DNA of 11,339 bases from NCBI GenBank assembly GCA_041663425.1, contig JBAYMS010000050.1:1-11339 (forward strand), given 5' to 3'. A program made the position numbers and the translations under genes. The stretch's first letter is position 1. Every line of letters begins with the position of its first letter. The stretch comes from FEN-1322 sp041663425. GTDB lineage: Bacteria > Omnitrophota > Gorgyraeia > 2-01-FULL-45-10. Below the pieces are notes generated by a model. That model had not been told where the DNA came from, did no database searches, and saw nothing but the letters and a program-made list of their open reading frames with translations. Shown piece by piece: positions 1 to 6,186 of the stretch.

Positions 1-106
1 GCCTATGCTTACCCGTGTGGCAGGATTTGAATGGGGAAGCGGATTTTATATAAATCCTCTTCCGCCCGAAGACGCATGTAAATCTGTAAAAGAGGCTACG
101 GTCTGA
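1..106 (+). CDS. galT: galactose-1-phosphate uridylyltransferase (GalT family), C-terminal fragment
   Basis: Only the last 34 codons are in the window, read from base 2 and ending in TGA at 104-106. They contain GFEWGSGFYINP followed by PPEDA, the typical C-terminal signature of GalT-family nucleotidylyltransferases. The complete gene that follows ends with the nearly identical GFEWGSGFYVNP, so this is an upstream paralog in tandem. GalT exchanges UDP between UDP-glucose and galactose-1-phosphate in the Leloir pathway; related members act on other sugar phosphates. The catalytic HPHxQ motif lies outside the window, so activity cannot be judged. The family call is fairly sure; the substrate is not known. 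Confidence 0.75.
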   Translation, partial: PMLTRVAGFEWGSGFYINPLPPEDACKSVKEATV

Positions 107-109
107 TAA

Positions 110-1114
110 ATGAATGAATTGATCCGTGATCCGATAACTGCAAGATGGATAGTTGTCCCTATGGATAAGGGTGCCGAGGTCTCCGACCTTATTATGCCGC
201 AGCAGCCGAAGACCAAGGATAGCTGCCCTTTCTGCTACGGAGGCGAGTCTCTGACGCCGCTGGAAATCCTGGCTTACAGAAAATCCGGCGGAGCCAATAC
301 TCCGAACTGGTCTGTCAGAGTGGTTCCAAATAAGTTTCCAGCGCTTCGCATAGAGGGTGAGCTGGAGAGGCAGGGTCTCGGCGTATTTGACATTATGAAC
401 GGTGTCGGCGCGCATGAAGTAATAGTAGATACTCCTGACCATTTCAGGGACATGGCAGACCTGACTTACGCTGAGTGCGAAGAGGTTGTTTGGGCTTACC
501 GTGCGAGATCTCTCGATTTAAAGAAGGATAAAAGATTTAAGTATATACTTATATTTAAGAATTACGGCAAATCGGCTGGTGCTTCGCTCGAGCATCCCCA
601 TAGCCAGCTCATTGCTTTGCCCATTGTTCCTAAAAGAGTGCACGAGGAGATGGAGGGCGCGGCTAAATATTATGATTACAAGGAGCGGTGTGTATTCTGC
701 GACATAGTGCGGGAAGAGCTGGAAGAAAAAGAGAGAATAATATATAATGATGATAAGTTCCTTGCGTTCTGTCCGTATGTCTCCAGGTTTGCTTATGAGA
801 TATGGATACTGCCCAAGAAACATGCTTCTGATTTTGCAAATATAGACAGGGATGGCGTGGCATCGTTTGCCAGGGCGCTGCGTGATTCGCTGGCAAAATT
901 AAAAGGACTATTGAAAGATCCGTCATATAATTTTATAATACATACATCGCCGATAAACGGGCATGAAAGAGAGGATTATCACTGGCATGTGGAGATAATG
1001 CCTAAGCTTTCAAAGGTTGCCGGTTTTGAATGGGGCAGCGGGTTTTATGTAAACCCGGTTCTCCCTTATGTGGCAGCTAAAAATTTATCAGGCGTTGTGA
1101 TTCCGGAAAAATAA
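110..1114 (+). CDS. galT: GalT-family sugar-1-phosphate nucleotidylyltransferase, second tandem copy
   Basis: This 334-residue protein is close to the usual GalT length and carries the full HIT-type signature. The zinc site is predicted from C39 and C42 (CPFC) with H111 and H162, matching the C52/C55/H115/H164 layout of the E. coli enzyme. The active-site motif H162-P-H164-S-Q166 holds the histidine that is uridylylated. A second pair, C194 and C197 (CVFC), and an HWHVE motif near the C-terminus belong to the second HIT-like half. Expected reaction: UMP transfer between UDP-glucose and galactose-1-phosphate, cytosolic. The start is 3 bases after the stop of another galT-like gene, implying translational coupling. 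The two tails diverge after GFEWGSGFY, so the copies may use different sugar phosphates. An ADP-glucose or other sugar-phosphate specificity cannot be excluded. Confidence 0.85.
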   Translation: MNELIRDPITARWIVVPMDKGAEVSDLIMPQQPKTKDSCPFCYGGESLTPLEILAYRKSGGANTPNWSVRVVPNKFPALRIEGELERQGLGVFDIMNGVGAHEVIVDTPDHFRDMADLTYAECEEVVWAYRARSLDLKKDKRFKYILIFKNYGKSAGASLEHPHSQLIALPIVPKRVHEEMEGAAKYYDYKERCVFCDIVREELEEKERIIYNDDKFLAFCPYVSRFAYEIWILPKKHASDFANIDRDGVASFARALRDSLAKLKGLLKDPSYNFIIHTSPINGHEREDYHWHVEIMPKLSKVAGFEWGSGFYVNPVLPYVAAKNLSGVVIPEK

Positions 1115-1152
1115 ACAAGGTAAACAAAACAAAGAAAGGCAGGGCAGTAGAA

Positions 1153-2205
1153 ATGGCAGTTAAAGTAGGTATCAATGGTTTCGGAAGGATAGGCAGGATG
1201 GTTGCCAGGGCTATCCTCGAGAAAAATTCTAAAAACATCGAGCTGGTGGCCGTAAATGACATAACTGACGCTAAGACTCTTGCGCATCTGTTAAAATACG
1301 ATTCCGTTCACGGTAGGTTTCCGGGCGGCAACGTTAAAGCAGGAGCCGATTCTATCATCGTCAATGGTAAAGAGATAAAGGTCCTGGGCAAGAAGGATCC
1401 GGGCGAGCTGCCATGGAAACAGCTTGGAGTGGAGATCGTCGTAGAGTCGACAGGTTTGTTCACAATAAAGAATGATGGCGTGAACAAAAAAGGCAAGGAA
1501 GTAAAAGGCGCTATAAATCACATCACCAAAGGCGGAGCGAAGAAAGTTATCATCTCAGCTCCTGCTCAGGATGAAGACCTGACGATAGTCATGGGTGTCA
1601 ATGAAGATAAATATGATCCGAAGAATCATTCGGTTGTTTCTAACGCTTCATGCACGACAAACTGCTTAGGGCCGGTGGCCAAAGTTATAAATGAAGTTTT
1701 TGGCATAGAGAAGGGGCTTATGACCACTATCCATGCTTATACCAATGACCAGAGAGTTCAGGATCTTCCGCACGCTGATCCCCGCAGGGCCAGGGCCGCT
1801 GCGGTATCGATGATACCGACTTCGACAGGTGCTGCGAAAGCGATAGGGCTTGTGCTTCCTGAACTTAAAGGAAAGCTTGATGGTTTCTCGATGAGAGTGC
1901 CGGTAGCGAATGTTTCTGTGGTGGACTTAAGCTGCACATTAAAGAAGACTGCGACTGCCGAAGAGATCAATAAAGCTCTTAAGGCCGCCTCAGAAGGTAA
2001 GCTGAAAGGTATAATGGATTATACGGAAGATGATGTTGTCTCCGTAGATTTTAACCATTATCCTGCATCAGCCACAGTAGATTCAAAAATGACAAAGGTT
2101 ATTGATGGCAATTTTGCCAAAGTTCTCGCATGGTACGATAACGAGTGGGGCTATTCAAACAGAGTAGTAGACTTGATCGAGTACATGGTAAAGAAGGGTT
2201 TGTAA
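1153..2205 (+). CDS. gap: glyceraldehyde-3-phosphate dehydrogenase, type I
   Basis: This cytosolic glycolytic enzyme oxidises glyceraldehyde-3-phosphate with NAD+ and phosphate to 1,3-bisphosphoglycerate, and runs in reverse in gluconeogenesis. The N-terminus has the Rossmann motif GINGFGRIGR (7-16). An Asp at 36 (VND) usually marks NAD+ preference. The catalytic Cys167 lies in SNASCTTNCLGP and its partner His194 in TTIHAYTNDQ. The C-terminal WYDNEWGYSNR is typical. At 350 residues it is somewhat longer than the common 330-340; the extra residues sit around 107-125, after the GLF motif. It starts 38 bases after the second galT with only a weak purine-rich site (GGCAGGG). I see no promoter between them, so co-transcription is likely. 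A strong hairpin follows the stop codon. Confidence 0.97.
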   Translation: MAVKVGINGFGRIGRMVARAILEKNSKNIELVAVNDITDAKTLAHLLKYDSVHGRFPGGNVKAGADSIIVNGKEIKVLGKKDPGELPWKQLGVEIVVESTGLFTIKNDGVNKKGKEVKGAINHITKGGAKKVIISAPAQDEDLTIVMGVNEDKYDPKNHSVVSNASCTTNCLGPVAKVINEVFGIEKGLMTTIHAYTNDQRVQDLPHADPRRARAAAVSMIPTSTGAAKAIGLVLPELKGKLDGFSMRVPVANVSVVDLSCTLKKTATAEEINKALKAASEGKLKGIMDYTEDDVVSVDFNHYPASATVDSKMTKVIDGNFAKVLAWYDNEWGYSNRVVDLIEYMVKKGL

Positions 2206-2214
2206 AAAAACAGC

Positions 2215-2252
2215 AGTAGAAAGTGCTCCCCTAAAAAGGAGCATTTTCTACT
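2215..2252 (+). terminator. long hairpin after gap, probably a bidirectional terminator
   Basis: The arms 2215-2229 and 2238-2252 pair over 15 positions with a single G-U pair, closing an 8-base loop. The GC core is GTGCTCC with GGAGCAT, flanked by an A-rich left arm and a right arm running TTTTCTACTT, as in many intrinsic terminators. On the opposite strand the stem is followed by a run of seven T (2204-2210), so it could also stop transcription from the other side. The stem ends where the -35 box of the next gene begins. Confidence 0.75.
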
Positions 2253-2280
2253 TGACAAAATGATACTATTGTGGTATCTT
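2252..2280 (+). promoter_or_regulatory. sigma-70-type promoter of the Rrf2 regulator with an overlapping operator-like inverted repeat
   Basis: A perfect -35 TTGACA (2252-2257) lies 17 bases from a -10 TATCTT (2275-2280), which is preceded by TGG and so has an extended -10. An inverted repeat GATAC-N7-GTATC (2262-2266 and 2274-2278) covers the spacer and the -10, extended outward by AAA and TTT after one mismatch. This is where an autorepressor would bind. The predicted transcription start falls at or next to the ATG at 2287, suggesting a leaderless mRNA. The -35 begins within the last pair of the preceding terminator stem. Confidence 0.65.
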
Positions 2281-2286
2281 TTAGGC

Positions 2287-2697
2287 ATGAAACTTTTAAC
2301 CAGGAATACAGATTACGGAATAAGGGCGCTGTGCTTTATCGCTAAAGAGAAGAACAGGATAGTTGATGTGCCTGAACTTGTAAAAGCGCTTAATACGCCA
2401 AGGCCTTTTTTGAGGAAGATACTGCAGCGTCTTACAAAGAAAGGTTTTGTAAAATCCTATAAGGGTGTGGGCGGGGGGTTCAGCCTGGCCATTCCGGCAT
2501 CCAAGCTATATATAGTAGAAGTAGCGAAGGTCTTTCAAGGTCCGATTAAGCTTAATGAATGCTTTTTAAAAAAAGAACTGTGTCCTAACAGGAAAGTCTG
2601 TCCGCTTAAAAAAAAGATAGATAGGATAGAAAAATATGTTGCATCAGAATTGGGGAAGATTACGATAGCGGAACTAATTGTTGTAGATCGGGGGTGA
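2287..2697 (+). CDS. Rrf2-family transcriptional regulator, likely Fe-S cluster sensor
   Basis: From ATG 2287 this gives a 136-residue winged-helix regulator beginning MKLLTRNTDYGIRAL, the standard Rrf2/IscR N-terminus. An in-frame ATG at 2260 would add nine residues that do not fit the family and would lie inside the promoter, so I reject it. The recognition region includes PRPFLRKILQRL (38-49) and the wing is GVGGGFSLA (60-68). Three cysteines at 92, 99 and 105 (C-x6-C-x5-C) sit almost exactly where IscR has its [2Fe-2S] ligands (92, 98, 104). It therefore probably senses Fe-S status, oxygen or nitric oxide. It heads the redox-defence cluster and is a natural candidate to control it, including itself through the repeat in its promoter. 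The exact subfamily (IscR, NsrR, RsrR or other) cannot be settled here. Confidence 0.92.
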   Translation: MKLLTRNTDYGIRALCFIAKEKNRIVDVPELVKALNTPRPFLRKILQRLTKKGFVKSYKGVGGGFSLAIPASKLYIVEVAKVFQGPIKLNECFLKKELCPNRKVCPLKKKIDRIEKYVASELGKITIAELIVVDRG

Positions 2698-2703
2698 TCT
2701 AAA

Positions 2704-2769
2704 ATGAGAGGGATCATCAGATACATGCTGAGGCCTATTGCGCGCTGCAAAGAAGGCTGCAGTACTTAG
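2704..2769 (+). CDS. possible 21-residue cysteine-containing small protein
   Basis: ATG 2704 opens a 21-codon frame ending TAG at 2767-2769. It is preceded by GGGGGTGAT (2690-2698), which matches the ideal Shine-Dalgarno GGAGGTGAT at all but one position and sits 5 bases from the ATG. That site includes the stop codon of the Rrf2 gene, so the two would be translationally coupled. The peptide is basic, begins MRGIIRYMLRPIAR and ends with a C-x3-C pair (CKEGCST). I do not recognise a family. The ribosome binding site is the main support; at this length a chance frame is quite possible. Confidence 0.4.
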   Translation: MRGIIRYMLRPIARCKEGCST

Positions 2770-2775
2770 CCCCGG

Positions 2776-2805
2776 GCATGGCTCAAAACTGCCCAACCTT
2801 TTTAT
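2776..2805 (+). terminator. weak terminator-like hairpin downstream of the Rrf2 gene
   Basis: GGGCA and TGCCC pair across an 11-base loop and are followed by AACC and a T run (CTTTTTATT). The stem is only 5 bp and the T run is offset by about four bases, so termination would be inefficient. An alternative pairing of GCAGT (about 2758-2762) with ACTGC competes with it. It does precede a fresh promoter, which fits a transcription unit boundary. Confidence 0.35.
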
Positions 2806-2848
2806 TGTTCTAAGCAGAAAAAAAATAACGAAAAATAGAAAAGGATGC

Positions 2849-2877
2849 TTGCAAAAGATGCGGATAAATAATATTAT
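2849..2877 (+). promoter_or_regulatory. sigma-70-type promoter upstream of the AzoR-like gene
   Basis: TTGCAA (2849-2854) and TATTAT (2872-2877) are spaced by exactly 17 bases in an AT-rich stretch. The -10 forms half of a 10-base palindrome ATAATATTAT (2868-2877), which could be an operator or just AT bias. The ATG at 2908 lies about 24 bases beyond the expected start point, giving a normal short leader. The rest of the gap 2770-2907 holds the weak hairpin and A-rich sequence, with nothing else I recognise. Confidence 0.5.
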
Positions 2878-2907
2878 ATGTAAGGTAAACACAACGCAGG
2901 GTGCAAT

Positions 2908-3534
2908 ATGAAAAAACTGTTGCATATAATAGCGTCCCCCAGAAGCGAGGACTCGAGAACCCTCAAAGTTAGCCGCGCTTTTATGGATACTTTTTCTAAA
3001 AGGTATCCGGCTTGCCTGGTAGAAGAGATCAAACTTTTTGAAGAGAAGCTGCAGCCTTTGACTGTGAAGATAGTTTCAGGTAAATATGTCCTTCTGGGCG
3101 GCGGCGATCTTACAGGAGAGCTGAAAGACTCCTGGAAAAACGTAGAGAGCCGCATAAACCAGTTCTTATCAGCCGATATTTATCTCATCAGTACACCTAT
3201 GTGGAATTTCAGTATACCTTATCAGCTTAAACATTACATCGATATAATAGTCCAGCCGAAATATTTATTCCGCTATACCCCTTCGGGGGCTGAAGGGCTG
3301 GCTAAAAATAAAAAGATGATTATTGTAACAAGCCGCGGCGGCGACTACTCTCCGGGCGGTCCCAGTGCAGCTTACGACTACCAGATGCCGTATTTACGTG
3401 CTATATTCGGCATGTGCGGAATTGCTGATATAAAATTTGTGAACGCGCAGCCTATGGATACAGGAAAAGAGATTGCGGATAAAGCTCTGGCCGGTGCGAA
3501 GGATGAAGCCCGCCGGGTCGCGGATTCTGTTTAA
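2908..3534 (+). CDS. azoR: FMN-dependent NADH-azoreductase / flavodoxin-fold quinone reductase
   Basis: This 208-residue protein has the AzoR (acpD) layout. An FMN phosphate loop lies near the N-terminus (ASPRSEDSRT, 9-18). PMWNFSIPYQLKHYID (97-112) corresponds to the conserved PMYNFxIPxxLK segment over the flavin, and SRGGDYSPG (142-150) is the second flavin loop. Family members use NAD(P)H to reduce quinones, azo compounds or other electrophiles by two electrons, avoiding semiquinone radicals that react with oxygen. There is no signal peptide, so it is cytosolic. It is the first gene of a two-gene unit with tpx, 27 bases apart, which fits a role in oxidative or electrophile stress. The natural substrate is unknown, and a general NAD(P)H:quinone oxidoreductase name would be equally fair. 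Confidence 0.85.
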   Translation: MKKLLHIIASPRSEDSRTLKVSRAFMDTFSKRYPACLVEEIKLFEEKLQPLTVKIVSGKYVLLGGGDLTGELKDSWKNVESRINQFLSADIYLISTPMWNFSIPYQLKHYIDIIVQPKYLFRYTPSGAEGLAKNKKMIIVTSRGGDYSPGGPSAAYDYQMPYLRAIFGMCGIADIKFVNAQPMDTGKEIADKALAGAKDEARRVADSV

Positions 3535-3561
3535 TCCGGGAAACAAATAAAGGAGAGCTCG

Positions 3562-4068
3562 ATGCTTAAGAAGGTTACGTTTAAAGGCAGTCCTATGACG
3601 CTATCCGGGATGTCTGTTCAGGAAGGTGCTCAGGCGCCCGAGTTTAAGGTGGTCGATCCGGATCTGAAAGACATAACTCTTGCAGATTTTAAAGGTAAGA
3701 TAAAAGTAATAACATTTTTTCTGTCGCTCGATACGCCTGTATGCGATCTTCAGGTTAAAGAGTTCAATAAGCGCGCGTCTGCAATATCCTCCGATGTTGT
3801 TATATTAGGTATAAGCATGGATCTGCCGTTTGCGCAAAAGCGTTTTTGTCATGACAACGAGATTAAAAATATTAAAGTGCTGTCTGACTATAAATATCAT
3901 TCGTTCGGAGAAAATTACGGCCTTATTGTTAAAGAGCTTAATCTTTTAGCCAGAGGCGTTCTTGTAATCGACCGGAGTAATATCATAAAATATTTCAGGG
4001 TAACGGACGAGTTGACTATGCCGCCGGATTACGATGATGCGCTGAAATATTTAGAGAGTATTTTATAG
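3562..4068 (+). CDS. tpx: thiol peroxidase (atypical 2-Cys peroxiredoxin)
   Basis: Tpx reduces hydrogen peroxide and organic hydroperoxides in the cytosol with electrons from a thioredoxin-like donor. The N-terminus VTFKGSPMTLSG is the Tpx hallmark. The peroxidatic Cys61 lies in SLDTPVC and the resolving Cys96 in QKRFCHDNEIKNI, aligning with C61 and C95 of the E. coli protein. DLPFAQKRF and the C-terminal PDYDDAL are also typical. At 168 residues the length is normal. A good AAGGAG site precedes ATG 3562. It follows azoR in the same unit. The nearest candidate reductant genes are the CPFC protein and the thioredoxin-reductase-like gene about 6 kb downstream. I see no hairpin after the stop, so some read-through into the rubredoxin operon is possible. 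Confidence 0.95.
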   Translation: MLKKVTFKGSPMTLSGMSVQEGAQAPEFKVVDPDLKDITLADFKGKIKVITFFLSLDTPVCDLQVKEFNKRASAISSDVVILGISMDLPFAQKRFCHDNEIKNIKVLSDYKYHSFGENYGLIVKELNLLARGVLVIDRSNIIKYFRVTDELTMPPDYDDALKYLESIL

Positions 4069-4080
4069 CAGTAAAGATAA

Positions 4081-4113
4081 TTGACGAATCGCGGTAATCA
4101 GGTTAAAATAACC
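4081..4113 (+). promoter_or_regulatory. near-consensus promoter of the rubredoxin-ferredoxin-Kor-FDP operon, with palindrome at the -10
   Basis: TTGACG (4081-4086) and TAAAAT (4104-4109) are 17 bases apart; each box matches consensus at five of six positions. The -10 sits within GGTTA-AAA-TAACC (4101-4113), a 5-bp inverted repeat that could bind a regulator. The expected start near 4116 leaves a leader of about 25 bases, with GGGGAGG before ATG 4142. This is the most convincing promoter in the window apart from that of the Rrf2 gene. Confidence 0.7.
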
Positions 4114-4141
4114 ACTGTTCAAATAAGGGGAGGCTCTCAGA

Positions 4142-4300
4142 ATGGATAAGTATAAATGTCTCGTATGCGGCTATATTTATGATCCGGCAAAGGGTGACCC
4201 GGATAATGGAGTGGCTGCGGGAACAAGTTTTGATAAGCTGCCCGATGATTGGGTGTGCCCGGAGTGCGGCGCGCCGAAAAGTGAGTTTGAAAAGGTGTAA
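4142..4300 (+). CDS. rubredoxin
   Basis: This 52-residue protein has both rubredoxin knuckles, CLVCGY (C6, C9) and CPECGAP (C39, C42), binding one iron, plus the conserved YDPAKGDPDNG loop and the DDWVCP segment. Length and spacing are exactly those of clostridial-type rubredoxins. It is a small cytosolic one-electron carrier. In anaerobes it typically feeds flavodiiron proteins, superoxide reductase and rubrerythrins, and the first two are encoded downstream here. It is the first gene after a strong promoter and has a strong GGGGAGG site, so it is probably highly expressed. The flavin reductase gene of the same operon lacks the rubredoxin domain fused to some of its relatives, so this protein may supply that part in trans. 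Confidence 0.97.
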   Translation: MDKYKCLVCGYIYDPAKGDPDNGVAAGTSFDKLPDDWVCPECGAPKSEFEKV

Positions 4301-4320
4301 ATAAAAGGAAAGGGATGAAG

Positions 4321-4509
4321 ATGAAGGCAAAAATTGATGCAGATGCATGTATAGGTTGCGGACTTTGCGTAAGCACCTGTCCGGAAGTTTATAAGATGGA
4401 CAGCGATAAGGCTGTGGTCTCTGTAGATGTTGTTCCGAAGGAAGCCGAGGATAACTGTCAGAAAGCGGCGGACGAGTGCCCTGTGACAGCTATAGTAGTA
4501 ACCAAATAA
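4321..4509 (+). CDS. single-cluster [4Fe-4S] ferredoxin
   Basis: The protein has 62 residues from ATG 4321. An ATG two codons earlier (4315) is possible, but GGAAAGGG abuts it, whereas 4321 has a correct 6-base spacing. In the longer numbering the cluster ligands are C12, C15, C18 (CIGCGLC) and C55 before Pro. C22 and C48 are two further cysteines, placed as in the disulfide of Thermotoga-type monocluster ferredoxins. It is a cytosolic low-potential electron carrier. Lying between rubredoxin and korA, with its stop 3 bases before the korA start, it is the probable electron acceptor of KorAB, in place of the delta-type ferredoxin subunit found in four-subunit enzymes. Confidence 0.95.
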   Translation: MKAKIDADACIGCGLCVSTCPEVYKMDSDKAVVSVDVVPKEAEDNCQKAADECPVTAIVVTK

Positions 4510-4512
4510 AAT

Positions 4513-6186
4513 ATGAATGATTTTTCTATCCTCATAGGTGGAAAGGCCGGATTCGGAATAGACCGATCCGGCCTTTTAATTGCCAGCATATTGAGCAGGA
4601 TGGGGTATCGTATTTATATATACCGTGATTATCCGTCGCTCATACGCGGCGGTCATACCTTTTCTATCATAAGGGCCTCGGACCAGAAAATCGCTTCCCA
4701 TAAAGACAGTATAGATATCCTGCTTGCGCTTAATCAGGATGCTCTTAATTTTCATAAAGACAAATTAAACAAGAACGCAATTGTAATATACGATTCGGAC
4801 CTGGTAAAGATAGAAGATTTGCCATCCGGTTGTAAATGCATCGGCTTTGCCGCAAGCAGCATAATAAAAGAAGAAGGTGCACAGGAGATAATGCGTAATT
4901 CCTGCTTTGTTGGTGCCATTTGCAAGGCAGGTAAAATCCCGTGGGAGCTTTTGGATGAAGAATTCAGGTTGGAGTTTCATAATGATATAGATCTGAATTT
5001 AAAGATAGCTCGCCGTGGATATGACAGCGTTTCCGAATCGCATACGATAACGCCGATAGAGCAGAAGAGTTTGCCGCTTATTACCGGAAATGAAGCGACG
5101 AGCCTGGGACTTGTAAAAGGCGGATTAAAAACATATATATCTTATCCTATGACCCCAACTTCTCCGATACTTCATTATTTAGCCGGCTTAGCTGATAAAT
5201 TTTCGATAAAAGTAGTTCATCCTGAGAGTGAGATATCTGTTATATTGATGGCTTTGGGCGCCAGTTACGCCGGAGATAAGGTTGCCGTAGGAACTTCAGG
5301 CGGCGGTTTTTGTCTGATGACAGAAGGTTTGAGTTTTTCAGCGATGGCTGAGCTGCCGGTAGTTATCATTCTGGGGCAGAGGCCGGGGCCGTCTACAGGT
5401 CTTCCGACTTACAGCTGCCAGACAGAGCTGCATTTCGCGCTTAATGCGGGACAGGGGGAGTTTGCCCGGCTGATAGTGGCGCCAGGTGACGCCGAAGAAG
5501 CGCATTATTTATCTCGGGCTGCTATTGATATAGCGTGGAAATATCAGATGCCTTCGATCGTCCTGACAGACAAGAATCTCGGAGAGGGAGTTTACAGTTT
5601 CGATGAGAGCATCCTTCCTTCCATTAAACTTGCTGAGCCTGTAACGTGGGACGGGAAAACGCCTTATAAGAGATATCTTGATGTTGAGAGCGGCGTTTCT
5701 CCTATAGCTTTTGTTCCTTTAAAAAACAATACCATAAAGGTTAACAGTTATGAGCATGACGAATCCGGCTTTACTACCGAAGACCCTGTCGTAACCAAGA
5801 AGATGCAGGATAAGCGCCTGCGTAAAGAAAAGGCGCTTATTCAGGAGCTGGAAATTTATGAGACGGTCAAGGTTTATGGAAACAAAGAATCTGATAATAT
5901 TATCCTATGCTGGGGGTCTAATAAAGGAGTGTGTGTAGAAGCGGCGGAAAAATTAAATTGGAAAGTTGTCCAGCCGCTTTATTTGTCGCCATTTCCCATC
6001 CGAAAAATGGAGGCTGCGATAAAAGGCGCTAAAAAAATAATAGCTGTTGAATCAAATGCGACGGGACAGCTTGTCAAGCTAATGAATTTATACGGACTTG
6101 GCGCCGATGAAACCATATTGAAATACGACGGAAGGCCTTTTAGCCTCGATGAATTAGAAGCAAAGCTTCGCGAGGTGGGCATATGA
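4513..6186 (+). CDS. korA: 2-oxoacid:ferredoxin oxidoreductase, fused gamma-alpha subunit
   Basis: The 557-residue chain has the gamma domain first (about 1-180; LIGGKAGFGIDRSG at 7-20 and RDYPSLIRGGHTFS at 38-51). The alpha (pyrimidine-binding) domain follows from about 190, with YPMTPTSP (211-218), HPESE (236-240) and GQRPGPSTGLPT (288-299). This gamma-alpha fusion is the two-subunit type usually annotated as 2-oxoglutarate:ferredoxin oxidoreductase subunit alpha. With KorB it decarboxylates a 2-oxoacid with CoA and ThDP, making acyl-CoA, CO2 and reduced ferredoxin. The substrate (2-oxoglutarate, pyruvate or branched-chain acids) cannot be read from these motifs. I see no Shine-Dalgarno before ATG 4513, so translation probably couples to ferredoxin. 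A terminator-like hairpin lies within the first 65 bases of the gene. The stop overlaps the korB start (ATGA). Confidence 0.93.
   Translation: MNDFSILIGGKAGFGIDRSGLLIASILSRMGYRIYIYRDYPSLIRGGHTFSIIRASDQKIASHKDSIDILLALNQDALNFHKDKLNKNAIVIYDSDLVKIEDLPSGCKCIGFAASSIIKEEGAQEIMRNSCFVGAICKAGKIPWELLDEEFRLEFHNDIDLNLKIARRGYDSVSESHTITPIEQKSLPLITGNEATSLGLVKGGLKTYISYPMTPTSPILHYLAGLADKFSIKVVHPESEISVILMALGASYAGDKVAVGTSGGGFCLMTEGLSFSAMAELPVVIILGQRPGPSTGLPTYSCQTELHFALNAGQGEFARLIVAPGDAEEAHYLSRAAIDIAWKYQMPSIVLTDKNLGEGVYSFDESILPSIKLAEPVTWDGKTPYKRYLDVESGVSPIAFVPLKNNTIKVNSYEHDESGFTTEDPVVTKKMQDKRLRKEKALIQELEIYETVKVYGNKESDNIILCWGSNKGVCVEAAEKLNWKVVQPLYLSPFPIRKMEAAIKGAKKIIAVESNATGQLVKLMNLYGLGADETILKYDGRPFSLDELEAKLREVGI
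4542..4577 (+). terminator. terminator-like hairpin inside the 5' end of korA (possible attenuator)
   Basis: AAAGGCCGGAT (4542-4552) is perfectly complementary to ATCCGGCCTTT (4566-4576). CGG (4554-4556) also pairs with CCG (4563-4565) after a one-base bulge, leaving a 6-base loop. The stem is followed at once by TTTTAATT. This has the form of an intrinsic terminator although it lies in coding sequence for the conserved glycine loop of the gamma domain. Translating ribosomes would keep it open, so it may act as a partial, translation-dependent stop after the rubredoxin and ferredoxin genes. Confidence 0.45.

Noticed and set aside
1802..1818. Inverted repeat CGGTATC-GAT-GATACCG inside gap, similar to the half-sites at the Rrf2 promoter.
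   Set aside because: It lies in the conserved coding segment for AVSMIPTS, far from any promoter, and is explained by codon choice.
2260..2286. Upstream ATG that would lengthen the Rrf2 protein by nine residues.
   Set aside because: It lies between the -35 and -10 boxes, has no ribosome binding site, and the added residues do not fit the conserved Rrf2 N-terminus.
4069..4141. Possible terminator between tpx and the rubredoxin operon.
   Set aside because: The only pairing is the short GGTTA/TAACC palindrome at the -10, which has no T run after it and is better read as promoter or operator.
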